DNA from: an uncultured Tenacibaculum sp.
Lineage (GTDB): Bacteria; Bacteroidota; Bacteroidia; Flavobacteriales; Flavobacteriaceae
Direction: 5' to 3'
Assembly (NCBI GenBank): GCA_947498055.1
Contig: CANMJA010000025.1
Span: 1-64,000, forward strand
Length of the DNA: 64,000 nt
Shown: in pieces, positions 17,670 through 25,386 of the stretch
Numbering within the stretch: position 1 is the first letter of the stretch
Layout: every line of letters starts with the position of its first letter
Position numbers and translations under genes: made by a program
The notes under the pieces: model-generated
The model's database searches: none
What the model was told of the DNA's origin: nothing
Seen by the model: the letters and a program-made list of their open reading frames with translations, nothing else

Positions 17670-18131
17670 TTATTTATATCCTTTAGGTAACTTAATTATT
17701 TCAAGGAATTTTAATGCATTTTCAATAATAAGTGGTTTTTCATTTTTCTTTGGTTTCCACTGCGTTTTTGTAAAATATGTTATAAACTTAGCTATAACTG
17801 CAGGTCTGTTTAAATTTATGTAAATAGTTTTTTGTTGTTCTATAGGGTACGATTCATTGTTAGGAAGTGGAGGCTTATAAGTATATAACCATATCACTCC
17901 AGTATCTGGATATCCTACACACCATTTTTCTTTTTTAAGGTCTTTTTTTAGTGCTAAATTGTCTTCTTCTCTAAATAATAATCTAAGCGGGGATTTCTTG
18001 TGTCCTTCTAGATAAACAACTACCTTTTCTACATATTTAGAGTATGTGAAATTCTCTAAATGAGAATGATTTACTTTCCATAAATAAGTATCATTAGCTA
18101 TTTTTATTTTCCGTAATTTATTTTTAGTCAT
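17670..18131 (-). CDS. Island protein, intact member of the family truncated at 14240
   Basis: The 153-residue protein reads KNKLRKIKIANDTYLWKVNH, then EKVVVYLEGHKKSPLRLLF, EKWCVGYPDTGVIWLY and a C-terminal KPLIIENALKFLEIIKLPKGYK. The beta-rich N-terminal two thirds match the truncated plus-strand copy. No biochemical function is known to me. It sits downstream of two membrane-protein genes on the same strand. Confidence 0.65.
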   Translation of the reverse strand: MTKNKLRKIKIANDTYLWKVNHSHLENFTYSKYVEKVVVYLEGHKKSPLRLLFREEDNLALKKDLKKEKWCVGYPDTGVIWLYTYKPPLPNNESYPIEQQKTIYINLNRPAVIAKFITYFTKTQWKPKKNEKPLIIENALKFLEIIKLPKGYK

Positions 18132-18167
18132 TATTTATGATCTTAGTTATATTTTATTACATAATAT

Positions 18168-18494
18168 CTATAACTCTTTTAGATTTTTTTTTATCTTTTT
18201 TAATCGTTTTATATCCCAAATACCAATAAAAAGGATTAATGAGCAAAGCAGACCGTATAATATTGATAATATATGTATTCCGAAAATAGTATATAACCAA
18301 TATAAAATACTTGATGTTGCTAAACCTTTTTTATATTCTAATATATTTTGATGAAAAAACCATCCAAGAAACAACATGCAAGCTAATAGAAATAAAGAAG
18401 ATTTTAATCCTTTATAAACGCTTTTAGAGTTTTTACCTTCATACATATTATTTTGTACGTAAATATTATTCTTTCGTTCTTGTTTTAAACTCAT
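18168..18494 (-). CDS. Small membrane protein, two predicted transmembrane helices
   Basis: The 108-residue protein has hydrophobic helices at about residues 32-50 (SSLFLLACMLFLGWFF) and 68-92 (YWLYTIFGIHILSILYGLLC) and a basic C-terminus (KRLKKIKKNLKEL). It starts three bases downstream of the next upstream gene's stop, so it is co-translated with the zinc-ribbon membrane protein. Such pairs can be immunity to membrane-active toxins, but this is unproven. Confidence 0.65.
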   Translation of the reverse strand: MSLKQERKNNIYVQNNMYEGKNSKSVYKGLKSSLFLLACMLFLGWFFHQNILEYKKGLATSSILYWLYTIFGIHILSILYGLLCSLILFIGIWDIKRLKKIKKNLKEL

Positions 18495-18497
18495 GAC

Positions 18498-19205
18498 TTA
18501 TTCTTTTTCAAAATTCCAGATATAACCAAAACTTAGACCTAAACCATTTTTTTTGTGGTATTGAGTAACACGTTTTTTTTCTCTAAATTCGTTTTTTTTG
18601 ATTTTATAAGTTAATCCATTATAGACACTTTTGGGAGCTTTTGAATTGGATATTTCTTCTAAAAGTACTCTTTCTTTATGAAATTGAATAACTATTGTAT
18701 CTCCTTTTATCTTGCGAATAACTGCCCAACTATTTCCGTAATCCTCTGTTTTGCTGTAATTTTCTCTTACACTATGCGAAACGAGAATTTTGTTATTAGC
18801 GCTAGGATTTTCAAAAAAATGTTGTTTTGCTTTATTACTAGCGAATAAGATGTAGATATAGATTCCTATAGATGTAAAAGCAATACCTAAAAAACCAAGT
18901 AATAATTTAAATGATTTGCTCCATTTTACATAAGGTTTCTCAATTTTAGATTGTTCTTTCAATTTATTAAAAGCAGTCTCAATTTTTTTAGACCATTGTA
19001 CATTGGCTATATCTGTATTACAATTTGTACAAAAAGCAGTACCGCTTAATTTTTTTGTTACTTTATAAGAAAGCCCTGTTTCTATATGTTTTTGATATAC
19101 CGTAATTTCTAAAGTGTTTTTTTTACTACAATTAGGACATTCTATATTTTCAGGTATTGCTGTATGTATAGGTTCAAAAATATTCTTTACATAAATTATA
19201 ATCAT
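18498..19205 (-). CDS. Zinc-ribbon membrane protein
   Basis: The 235-residue protein has an N-terminal CPNCSKKN and a second FCTNCNTD (about residues 23-26 and 58-61), a four-cysteine zinc ribbon. A transmembrane helix follows near 103-124 (LLLGFLGIAFTSIGIYIYIL), and then a C-terminal domain predicted outside the cytoplasm. The domain order is ribbon, helix, beta-rich tail. The family is not recognised. The start ATG is followed closely by a second possible start. Upstream, the 345-bp gap to the next gene holds motif copy 5. Confidence 0.65.
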   Translation of the reverse strand: MIIIYVKNIFEPIHTAIPENIECPNCSKKNTLEITVYQKHIETGLSYKVTKKLSGTAFCTNCNTDIANVQWSKKIETAFNKLKEQSKIEKPYVKWSKSFKLLLGFLGIAFTSIGIYIYILFASNKAKQHFFENPSANNKILVSHSVRENYSKTEDYGNSWAVIRKIKGDTIVIQFHKERVLLEEISNSKAPKSVYNGLTYKIKKNEFREKKRVTQYHKKNGLGLSFGYIWNFEKE

Positions 19206-19551
19206 ATTTTCTAGTTTTATTGTTTTTCTGACGCGAATATTGAATAAATTTATTGTGCAAGAGTAGCAACTTATAAATTGGCACTTCTTAATTTCCTGTT
19301 TTTGTATAAAATTATGCTATTGCCATTTTGAAGTATAATTAATTTCCTAAGAATTTTAGAGCTTTATAACTATTTACGGTTTGTAATAGATTGAATGATT
19401 TTTTTGAATTTCAGATAATCAATTTGCATCTTTAGTGTGGATGGATATTGAGTCTTTTGTATGTAGTTTTAAAATTGATAAAGTTTAACTGATGAAAAAT
19501 AACTCTAATTTTGTGAAATAAATATTTTTAAAATTTCACGATGTTTTGTTT
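19206..19551. other. Non-coding gap with one interspersed motif
   Basis: I see no coding frame in this AT-rich interval. Apart from motif copy 5 near its left end it holds no recognisable element. The promoter of the minus-strand gene at 19205 must lie here. Confidence 0.5.
19263..19286 (+). repeat. Interspersed quasi-palindromic motif, copy 5
   Basis: GCAACTTATAAATTGGCACT matches the consensus. It lies upstream of a minus-strand gene here, whereas in the left arm the copies lie downstream of plus-strand genes. Because the core is nearly self-complementary, its orientation is only weakly defined. Confidence 0.65.
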
Positions 19552-20040
19552 TTAATGAATAACGTTCGCAAAATAGATTAAGAGCGATTTATTTTCTCCA
19601 TGTATCAATAGATCTCTATAATATGAACCATCTCTAGAGTCTGCCAAAACTTCTATACCTTTGTTGTTATAATTTTTGCTATAGCTTAGTACCTGTAACC
19701 GAATATTATCTAATAGTTTGTCAAAACAATTTTTATTGAAAGAATTGTGAGGCTTTTTAAGAAAATCTGCTGCTCCATATTGTATTATATGTGCTTTTAC
19801 CCAATCGAAATTTTCTGTTAATTGATCTTCTATATTATCAATTTTTACGGTTTTTACATTATAAAATTCTTTTGGATAGTTAGCAGTAACAGTTTCTACA
19901 TCTATTTTCTCTTTAGAAGAAATTTTTATGTCTATTACTGCAGGATTAAATTCTCCTAATATTTGAAAAAATTGATTAAGTAAATCGATGGAATTTTTAA
20001 GAACTTTTGTTTTAGTGATAAATTCATCTGTCTTATTCAT
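19552..20040 (-). CDS. Hypothetical island protein, intact relative of the remnant at 1752
   Basis: The 162-residue protein starts MNKTDEFITKTKVLKNSIDL and ends VLADSRDGSYYRDLLIHGEN...NVIH. Its C-terminus is nearly repeated as a fragment at 1752-1874. Its N-terminus resembles that of the otherwise different protein at 22697-23128 (MNKTEKFITEIKAIKEQLNM). The function is unknown. It is separated by only four bases from the stop of the broken gene upstream. Confidence 0.65.
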   Translation of the reverse strand: MNKTDEFITKTKVLKNSIDLLNQFFQILGEFNPAVIDIKISSKEKIDVETVTANYPKEFYNVKTVKIDNIEDQLTENFDWVKAHIIQYGAADFLKKPHNSFNKNCFDKLLDNIRLQVLSYSKNYNNKGIEVLADSRDGSYYRDLLIHGENKSLLIYFANVIH

Positions 20041-20044
20041 TGTT

Positions 20045-20553
20045 TTAGCTTTTTTTTATCGCTAACAAAGGGTAAACAACTTCTTGTATATAGTTATCTA
20101 CAGCATATTCTGCCAATTTTAATTTGTCTTTTCTTTAATTCCTTAATTACTCTGTTTTTTAAATTATTATCTTTCTTTAGGTTGCTTTCAATTGTATTAT
20201 CATAAACAATAATACAAAGTGCCACTAACAATACATTTCTTTTTGTTTCAAGAGTATTTACAATGTCAAGAACTTGTAAAATGATATCTAAGTATGGTTC
20301 ATCTGCTAAAAAATAGTTCTTCATCTTGTGGCATTAAAAATAGATTTTGATGTAATGACCATTCTTTAAGTAGTTCAAAATCTAAAGGAACTAATTTTTT
20401 GTAACTAATAGCGAATTTTATATTAGAACATTTCGGACATTTTACCTTAAGTGTTTTGTTATGATTAACTGTTAAGCTTTCCGTTTTTCTGAATATACTA
20501 ACTTCTTGTTCATTTTTGCATTTTAAACACATTTTTAGTATTGTTTTTTTCAT
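20045..20553 (-). pseudogene. Zinc-ribbon + helical immunity-type gene with two frameshifts
   Basis: The first frame (from 20553) has a zinc ribbon (MCLKCKNE ... CPKCSNIKF) followed by LLKEWSLHQNLFLMPQDEEL and stops after FFSR. The next frame continues LADEPYLDIILQVLD through NRVIKELKKRQI, and a third reads LAEYAVDNYIQEVVYPLL to a stop at 20045. The intact paralogue at 11353-11703 shows these parts in one frame. Removing one base from the A6 run at 20308-20313 and one from the T4 run at 20117-20120 (plus-strand bases) restores a ~168-residue protein. Unlike the plus-strand copy it carries the N-terminal ribbon. Confidence 0.8.
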
Positions 20554-20607
20554 TATTATGTACCTATTTAATAATTGTGTTTAGCTTTTAGTTTTAGTAA
20601 AAAGTGA

Positions 20608-21171
20608 TTATATAGTATTCGTTATTGTTTTAATTTTTTGTTGAATATCAGCAATTTTTTTACCCCAATATCTTTGTGCTTTATTGGCATCGTATTCTGG
20701 TTTGTTTTTTGTTCCTTTTTTTATTTCTTTAGGAATTTGGTACAGAAATTCTCTATTTTGATATTTGTCTTTGGCTATATCACTTTGCGTTTCTGGTTTT
20801 TCTTTTCTTCTTGCCCAAAAGTGCTGGTGTTTTAAATAAATATCTTTAATTCTCAAAAAATACGCAATTAATTCTTCTTTATCTTTTGGTATATATCCTG
20901 GGCCTGTACATCCGCAAGAATGGAATGTTATGTCTACTTTATAAAGCATTTCTATATGTTTCCAAGCTTTCATGTCATTTTTCTTGGGAGATTCAAAGTC
21001 TAATCCCATATCAGCCATTATACCGTTACATTCTGGACATCTTGCAGGTGTCTCATTAGTGTTTTTGTTATATCCATCAACAATATCTTTAAGTAGTTTT
21101 CTTTTAAAAGTTTTTCTACAAGTAAAACAAGCCAAGTGTGGTTTGTATATTGTCATTCCGTATCTACACAT
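20608..21171 (-). CDS. Conserved hypothetical protein with paired Cys motifs
   Basis: The 187-residue protein begins MCRYGMTIYKPHLACFTCRK, followed by ARCPECNGIMADMGLDFES and FHSCGCTGPGYIP. CFTC and CPEC would form a zinc ribbon in the first 50 residues. I recognise the start and the MGLDFESP phrase as a widespread Bacteroidota hypothetical family without known function. It is cytoplasmic and soluble. The C-terminal part is basic and helical. It lies in the minus-strand arm with short spacings. Confidence 0.7.
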   Translation of the reverse strand: MCRYGMTIYKPHLACFTCRKTFKRKLLKDIVDGYNKNTNETPARCPECNGIMADMGLDFESPKKNDMKAWKHIEMLYKVDITFHSCGCTGPGYIPKDKEELIAYFLRIKDIYLKHQHFWARRKEKPETQSDIAKDKYQNREFLYQIPKEIKKGTKNKPEYDANKAQRYWGKKIADIQQKIKTITNTI

Positions 21172-21193
21172 TGTATTTTCTTATTTCGTTTAT

Positions 21194-21775
21194 TTATATT
21201 CTTACTTCCTTTTCAAAATAAAGAATATCTTCTTGTATGTTTTTAATTTTTATAGTTTCATAAAATGTAATGTATTCATCTCTAGTCTTAAATATAGCAT
21301 TGGGGTTATTTTGATAATTAGCTATCGTTGATAAAATTTCGCTATTAACTATTTGGTTCGTTGGCTCTGTTCTAAGGAATTCTTTAGTTTTTTCAATTTC
21401 AATACCAAATATTAACTCTATGTCAATAATTGCTTGATGATCGCTGCCTGCTCCAAACTTGGCATCATATAAACTATACACATCATTTATTTCCATGTTT
21501 TTATATAGCATGAAAGAAGCAATATCTAGCAGATATACTGGTAAGTCAACTTCAAAACCTTTTAATTCTTCTTTCAGTATCCATTTTAGCAAGGGTCTAT
21601 CTGTTTTGTCATAACTATTATACAATTCGAAAACTAAGTCTTTTCTGTTCCAATAATTAAGGTCAAAAGCTTCTCCATATCCAGTTTTTCCATTAGTTAC
21701 AAACTTGTAATGATCTAGAATTTTTTCATTATTATTTATCCTAAATTCGGCTATTATTTTTCTTAAATTTTTCAT
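21194..21775 (-). CDS. Hypothetical island protein
   Basis: The 193-residue all-helical protein starts MKNLRKIIAEFRINNNEKIL and has TDRPLLKWILKEELKGFEVD followed by DLPVYLLDIASFMLYKNME and YDAKFGAGSDHQAIIDIELI. The 'PLLKWLLKEE' region and the later 'D.QL' helix resemble, from memory, helical immunity proteins seen in toxin loci, but I cannot name the family. It is spaced 7 bases from the next gene upstream. Confidence 0.6.
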   Translation of the reverse strand: MKNLRKIIAEFRINNNEKILDHYKFVTNGKTGYGEAFDLNYWNRKDLVFELYNSYDKTDRPLLKWILKEELKGFEVDLPVYLLDIASFMLYKNMEINDVYSLYDAKFGAGSDHQAIIDIELIFGIEIEKTKEFLRTEPTNQIVNSEILSTIANYQNNPNAIFKTRDEYITFYETIKIKNIQEDILYFEKEVRI

Positions 21776-21782
21776 CCTATAA

Positions 21783-22163
21783 TTATTGTTCTATGCTATT
21801 GTCTACTTTCTTTTTAAATTCTATGGCGGCTTCGGATTCAAAAAATACACATAAATGTTTAAAAGTATCTTTTAAATAAGATTCAATATTCATTTTTTTT
21901 AGCTCTTGAGTTATTGTAAATTTTTTTATTGCTTTCAGAATAATTTTTTCTTCCTTAGATTTTAAATCGATAATTTTTTCATTGAAATATATTCTACCAG
22001 GTAACATTTCTGGTTTAAGATAATCAAGAATTGAATATTGGGTAAAAAGTAAATCAAATTCTTTATGTTGTTTTGTTAAACAGTTAAATAATAAACTTCC
22101 GCCATCTGCAGCTGTTAAAAAATTGGTGATTACGATGCCTTGCTGTAATTCGTATATTTTCAT
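21783..22163 (-). CDS. Hypothetical small island protein
   Basis: The frame is open from 22199, but ATG at 22163 (MKIYELQQGIVITNFLTAAD) is the more natural start because the upstream residues are an uncharged extension. The ~126-residue protein has LLFNCLTKQHKEFDLLFTQY and a helical C-terminus. No family is recognised. It belongs to a tight run of minus-strand genes (22673 to 21194). Confidence 0.55.
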   Translation of the reverse strand: MKIYELQQGIVITNFLTAADGGSLLFNCLTKQHKEFDLLFTQYSILDYLKPEMLPGRIYFNEKIIDLKSKEEKIILKAIKKFTITQELKKMNIESYLKDTFKHLCVFFESEAAIEFKKKVDNSIEQ

Positions 22164-22205
22164 TTTGAGTTTTATCAACATTAAAAAAATCAATGACACA
22201 TTTTT

Positions 22206-22673
22206 TTATACTTTGTTTAATTGAACAATTAGTGTTGTTAAGCATTTTATAAATGCTAGTTGGTTTGCAATTAATGATTTTTCATACTCTGTTTTAAAAT
22301 CGGTTACAGTCTTGTAAAAATAAATTGGATTCATTGGATTTATGCTGTGTCCTTCTTGCATAGAATACCCATAAGTTAATTTTAAACTATTGCCTTTTTC
22401 TACTTTTAAACAACCAGTATATTGATCTGAAAAATCAATAGGTAAATAAATAACATCCCCATTGTTCATTTCTGTTATTTTTTTCTTCCAAAAAGAGATA
22501 AGTTCTACTACTGCATGTTTATTTTGATAGCATTGTTTTTTAGTTTCTATAGCTAATGTAAAATAATAAGTATCCAATTCTTTATGAATATTTAACTCAG
22601 GAATTTCAAACAATAAATCTTCATGACCTCCTTTACTGTTTTTAACGATTTGGATGTTTATGATGTTGTTCAT
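22206..22673 (-). CDS. Hypothetical island protein
   Basis: The 155-residue protein shows a beta-rich N-terminal part (GGHEDLLFEIPELNIHKELD) and then VIYLPIDFSDQYTGCLKVEK and YGYSMQEGHSINPMNP, ending in a helix. The pattern fits a small soluble immunity protein, but I do not recognise the family. It lies 23 bases from the start of the next gene upstream. Confidence 0.6.
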   Translation of the reverse strand: MNNIINIQIVKNSKGGHEDLLFEIPELNIHKELDTYYFTLAIETKKQCYQNKHAVVELISFWKKKITEMNNGDVIYLPIDFSDQYTGCLKVEKGNSLKLTYGYSMQEGHSINPMNPIYFYKTVTDFKTEYEKSLIANQLAFIKCLTTLIVQLNKV

Positions 22674-22696
22674 TCTATTATAGCTTGAATTTATTT

Positions 22697-23128
22697 TTAA
22701 GATGTTTTTAATCGTAGCTTCTCACAAAGTTTTTCATAACCTATATTTTTAAAAATGCGATTCCATTCAGTCTTTATCTCATCTATGTTTTTAGTTTTCT
22801 TAGTTTTTACTATTTCTATTTTCTCTTTAATATTTCTGTTTTTATCTATTATGAGAATTAACTCTTCACTATTAAATTCGGTATGTTTTTTTCTGAAATT
22901 TATGAGTTTTGAAAGTGCTTGTAAATTTGAAACACTAAAGCTAATTTGACTCGATAATTCATGTGTTAATTGCAGTGTTAGGTTTTCAAATTCCGATGCA
23001 TATTTAGTTTGATTATCAAACGCATCACCTTCATAGTCTGTATACAATTCAGCATATTTATTTTGGAGCATATTTAACTGCTCTTTAATAGCTTTAATTT
23101 CGGTGATAAATTTCTCTGTTTTATTCAT
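22697..23128 (-). CDS. Helical island protein sharing its N-terminus with the gene at 19552
   Basis: The 143-residue, probably coiled-coil protein begins MNKTEKFITEIKAIKEQLNM, close to MNKTDEFITKTKVLKNSIDL of the neighbour at 19552-20040, and then diverges completely. This suggests either a common leader helix in a family or recombination that swaps 3' parts. Function is unknown. Confidence 0.6.
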   Translation of the reverse strand: MNKTEKFITEIKAIKEQLNMLQNKYAELYTDYEGDAFDNQTKYASEFENLTLQLTHELSSQISFSVSNLQALSKLINFRKKHTEFNSEELILIIDKNRNIKEKIEIVKTKKTKNIDEIKTEWNRIFKNIGYEKLCEKLRLKTS

Positions 23129-23153
23129 TTTTTAGTACCTTTTTTGGGGAGAT

Positions 23154-23351
23154 TTACTTTTTGCTTTCTCTAATGATAAGTATCATCATTATAATCACTA
23201 TTATGGTTATTGTAAAAGCAATAAATACAGTTTTATTTGCAAAAATCACAATGCAACCATAACCTATAAAACTTCCTATAACTGCAATAGGAATAAGAAT
23301 GTTTTCAATTATTTTTTTTCGTTTTTGCTTTTTTTGTTTGCAATTTATCAT
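23154..23351 (-). CDS. Tiny membrane protein, two transmembrane helices
   Basis: The 65-residue protein has a basic N-terminus (CKQKKQKRKKIIEN) and two hydrophobic helices (about residues 17-37 and 42-60), ending RESKK. It has the composition of a small inner-membrane peptide. It lies upstream of the helical gene by 25 bases and could be the first gene of the arm's transcript. An immunity function against a pore-forming toxin is conceivable but not shown. Confidence 0.55.
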   Translation of the reverse strand: MINCKQKKQKRKKIIENILIPIAVIGSFIGYGCIVIFANKTVFIAFTITIIVIIMMILIIRESKK

Positions 23352-23652
23352 GTACTCAATTTTTAGTATTCTTACTATAATTATTCCTAATTCATATCAT
23401 GAAAAAACCTTCTAGTATATGTTGTGTAACTAATAAGAAAATAAACATTATAAAATAGGTGATGATAAGAGTGATAAAAAATATACAATACCCTATTTTT
23501 TAATTTTATTTTTTCAATTATTTATAAAAATAGCTAAGAATAATATTAAAAACGGTTCAAATTATAATTTGGAACAAGTTAAAGGTATGTTTATTATGAA
23601 AAGAACAATCTTAAAGTTGGAATAGGATAGTAATAGTATATATTGTAAAGTC
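23352..23652. other. Non-coding gap between the right arm and the AraC-type gene
   Basis: This AT-rich interval contains motif copy 6 and no coding frame that I can support. It would hold the promoter of the minus-strand run beginning at 23351. Confidence 0.5.
23554..23577 (+). repeat. Interspersed quasi-palindromic motif, copy 6
   Basis: TTCAAATTATAATTTGGAAC contains a perfect 14-bp palindrome (CAAATTATAATTTG). It lies 76 bases beyond the stop of the right-hand TPR/AraC gene, marking the outer edge of the right arm. Confidence 0.65.
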
Positions 23653-25263
23653 TTATACCAATTGTTTTTGACGATATTGTGAAGGGGTTTGCTCTACCAA
23701 TTTTTTAAATACTCTATTAAAAGAAGTTTTACTAGGAAAACCAGATTCATAACCAATAGCAAGTACTTTGTAGTGTTTGTATTTAGGGTTTTTCATCAAT
23801 TGCTTGGCTCTATCTACACGGTATAAGTTAATAAAACTATTAAAATTTTTTTCAAAACAAACATTTAACACTTCAGAAAATAAATGCACACTCATACCTA
23901 GTTTTTCAGCAAGGAAAGATTGTTTAATTTCATGATCTAAATATGGTTTTTCTTTTTCCATATATTCTAATATATGCTGAACATATTTATCTTTTTCTTC
24001 TTGCGTTAAATTAGATTTTTTAATACTGTTACTCGCTTTATTTGATTCTACAGAAATAGATGCTTTTCTTTGAGAAAGCTTATATATTTTTGATTTAAGA
24101 GCTTCATTTTCATCTTTTAATAATAATTGATCTTCTTTTAATTGATTGCTTTCTAATTGTATTTGTTTTTTCTTTTTAATATAAACAAACAATAAGATTA
24201 ATAAAAAGGTAATTATAGAAACGCCTACTAGAATAGAAGTCCATTTAGATTTTTCTTCTTTTTTGAGAAGCTCTTCTTTGTTTAAAAGATCTTTTTCCAC
24301 TTCCAATCTTTTGGCTTTAGATAACGATAAAAGATATTTTTTTTGGGTATGTATATAACCTTTTTGTTGTGCATTAGCTTTTCCTAAATTACCAAGTTTT
24401 TCAAATGCCCTAGCCAATTGTTGATGAGTATTCATTTGAATTTTTAAATAATTGTTTGTGAATGCCATTGATTGTGCCATTTGTAAAGGAAAAACAGCGT
24501 CTTCGTATTTTTTTAAACCTACCAAAGAAGCACCTTTAGTATAAAGAGTTAATACATTATTTTCTATAGAACTTTTGTTGGTAAAAAGTGCTTTTGCTTT
24601 GTTACTATAAGCTAATGATTTCTCATATTTTTTTAATTGCAAATAATTACTTCCTATAGCATTATAAGTAGTAATAAGCATATCATTTCTTTGTAGGGTT
24701 TTACCTATTTCTTTAGCCTTTTCTAAAAAAATTAAAGAAGCTTTAAAGTTTTTATTTGCTGATGAAGATTTAGACAAACCAATATAAATTGCAAATTTAT
24801 ATTCATCTGCTCCATTAAATTGATCTATAAATTGAATGGCTTGATTAAATGCATTTGTCGCTTTGTTACTATAGCCAATTTGGTTATATAAATTACCTAA
24901 ATTTATTAATATAGAAGTTTGTTTTTTATGTTTTTCATTTAATTCTTTTGAAAGTTCTAAAGCTTCTAAATAAAAAGGTAAAGATTGTTCGTACGCATTT
25001 GTTTTTTTGTAATAAACGCCTAATTTAATAAGGGCATCTATTTCAACTTCTTTTAAGTGATGTTTTTTAGCAAATGTTAGTATAGAATCTGTATATGTTT
25101 TAAAAATTTTAAAATTTCCAAGGTTGTAGTATTTTTCTTGTATTTTAATAAAACGGTCTACTTTTTTTAAAGGTAAACTGGTAATAGTGTCTACTTTTTC
25201 TTGAGATTGAACGGAAGTGAAAAAGAAAAGTAAAGTAGAAAAAAACACTCCTAGTTTTAACAT
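23653..25263 (-). CDS. TPR / transmembrane / AraC-type regulator, right copy
   Basis: The 536-residue paralogue of the protein at 14960-16579 has the same layout: signal sequence (MLKLGVFFSTLLFFFTSVQS), TPR units over residues ~30-320, one membrane helix near 333-355 (ILVGVSIITFLLILLFVYIK), a coiled coil and a C-terminal AraC/XylS helix-turn-helix. The DNA-binding parts are very similar between the copies (VLNVCFEKNF.SFIN.YRVD, GYE.GFPSKTSFNRVFKKLV), so both may recognise related sites. The copies are in opposite orientation and lie at the inner end of the left arm and the outer end of the right arm. The ligand and target genes are unknown. Confidence 0.85.
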   Translation of the reverse strand: MLKLGVFFSTLLFFFTSVQSQEKVDTITSLPLKKVDRFIKIQEKYYNLGNFKIFKTYTDSILTFAKKHHLKEVEIDALIKLGVYYKKTNAYEQSLPFYLEALELSKELNEKHKKQTSILINLGNLYNQIGYSNKATNAFNQAIQFIDQFNGADEYKFAIYIGLSKSSSANKNFKASLIFLEKAKEIGKTLQRNDMLITTYNAIGSNYLQLKKYEKSLAYSNKAKALFTNKSSIENNVLTLYTKGASLVGLKKYEDAVFPLQMAQSMAFTNNYLKIQMNTHQQLARAFEKLGNLGKANAQQKGYIHTQKKYLLSLSKAKRLEVEKDLLNKEELLKKEEKSKWTSILVGVSIITFLLILLFVYIKKKKQIQLESNQLKEDQLLLKDENEALKSKIYKLSQRKASISVESNKASNSIKKSNLTQEEKDKYVQHILEYMEKEKPYLDHEIKQSFLAEKLGMSVHLFSEVLNVCFEKNFNSFINLYRVDRAKQLMKNPKYKHYKVLAIGYESGFPSKTSFNRVFKKLVEQTPSQYRQKQLV

Positions 25264-25386
25264 TAAAAATGATTTTAAAGTAGCTGTAAATTAATAATTT
25301 TATTTTTTCTACCGAACTAGCATTGTTGCTTTTTTATAACAATTTGTGTAAATAATAGAAAACGATAATGGTATAAAGTTAGTATA

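Noticed and set aside
20094..20553. Two separate minus-strand genes at 20094-20324 and 20299-20553
   Set aside because: Comparison with the intact paralogue at 11353-11703 shows they are pieces of one gene broken by indels.
4973..20553. Explaining all frameshifts as sequencing errors
   Set aside because: Long core and surface genes are free of frameshifts while broken genes cluster in the accessory island, so biological decay is favoured, although single sites may still be errors.
20638..22949. Plus-strand ORFs of 60-120 codons over 20.6-23.0 kb
   Set aside because: They are hydrophobic, Phe/Ser/Leu-rich shadows of the minus-strand island genes with no coding character of their own.
280..25263. 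Toxin gene (Rhs, PAAR, T6SS effector, colicin or T9SS polymorphic toxin) for the immunity proteins
   Set aside because: I looked for long secreted proteins with variable C-terminal toxin domains in the island and found none. The large T9SS proteins at 46-64 kb are end-anchored adhesin types.
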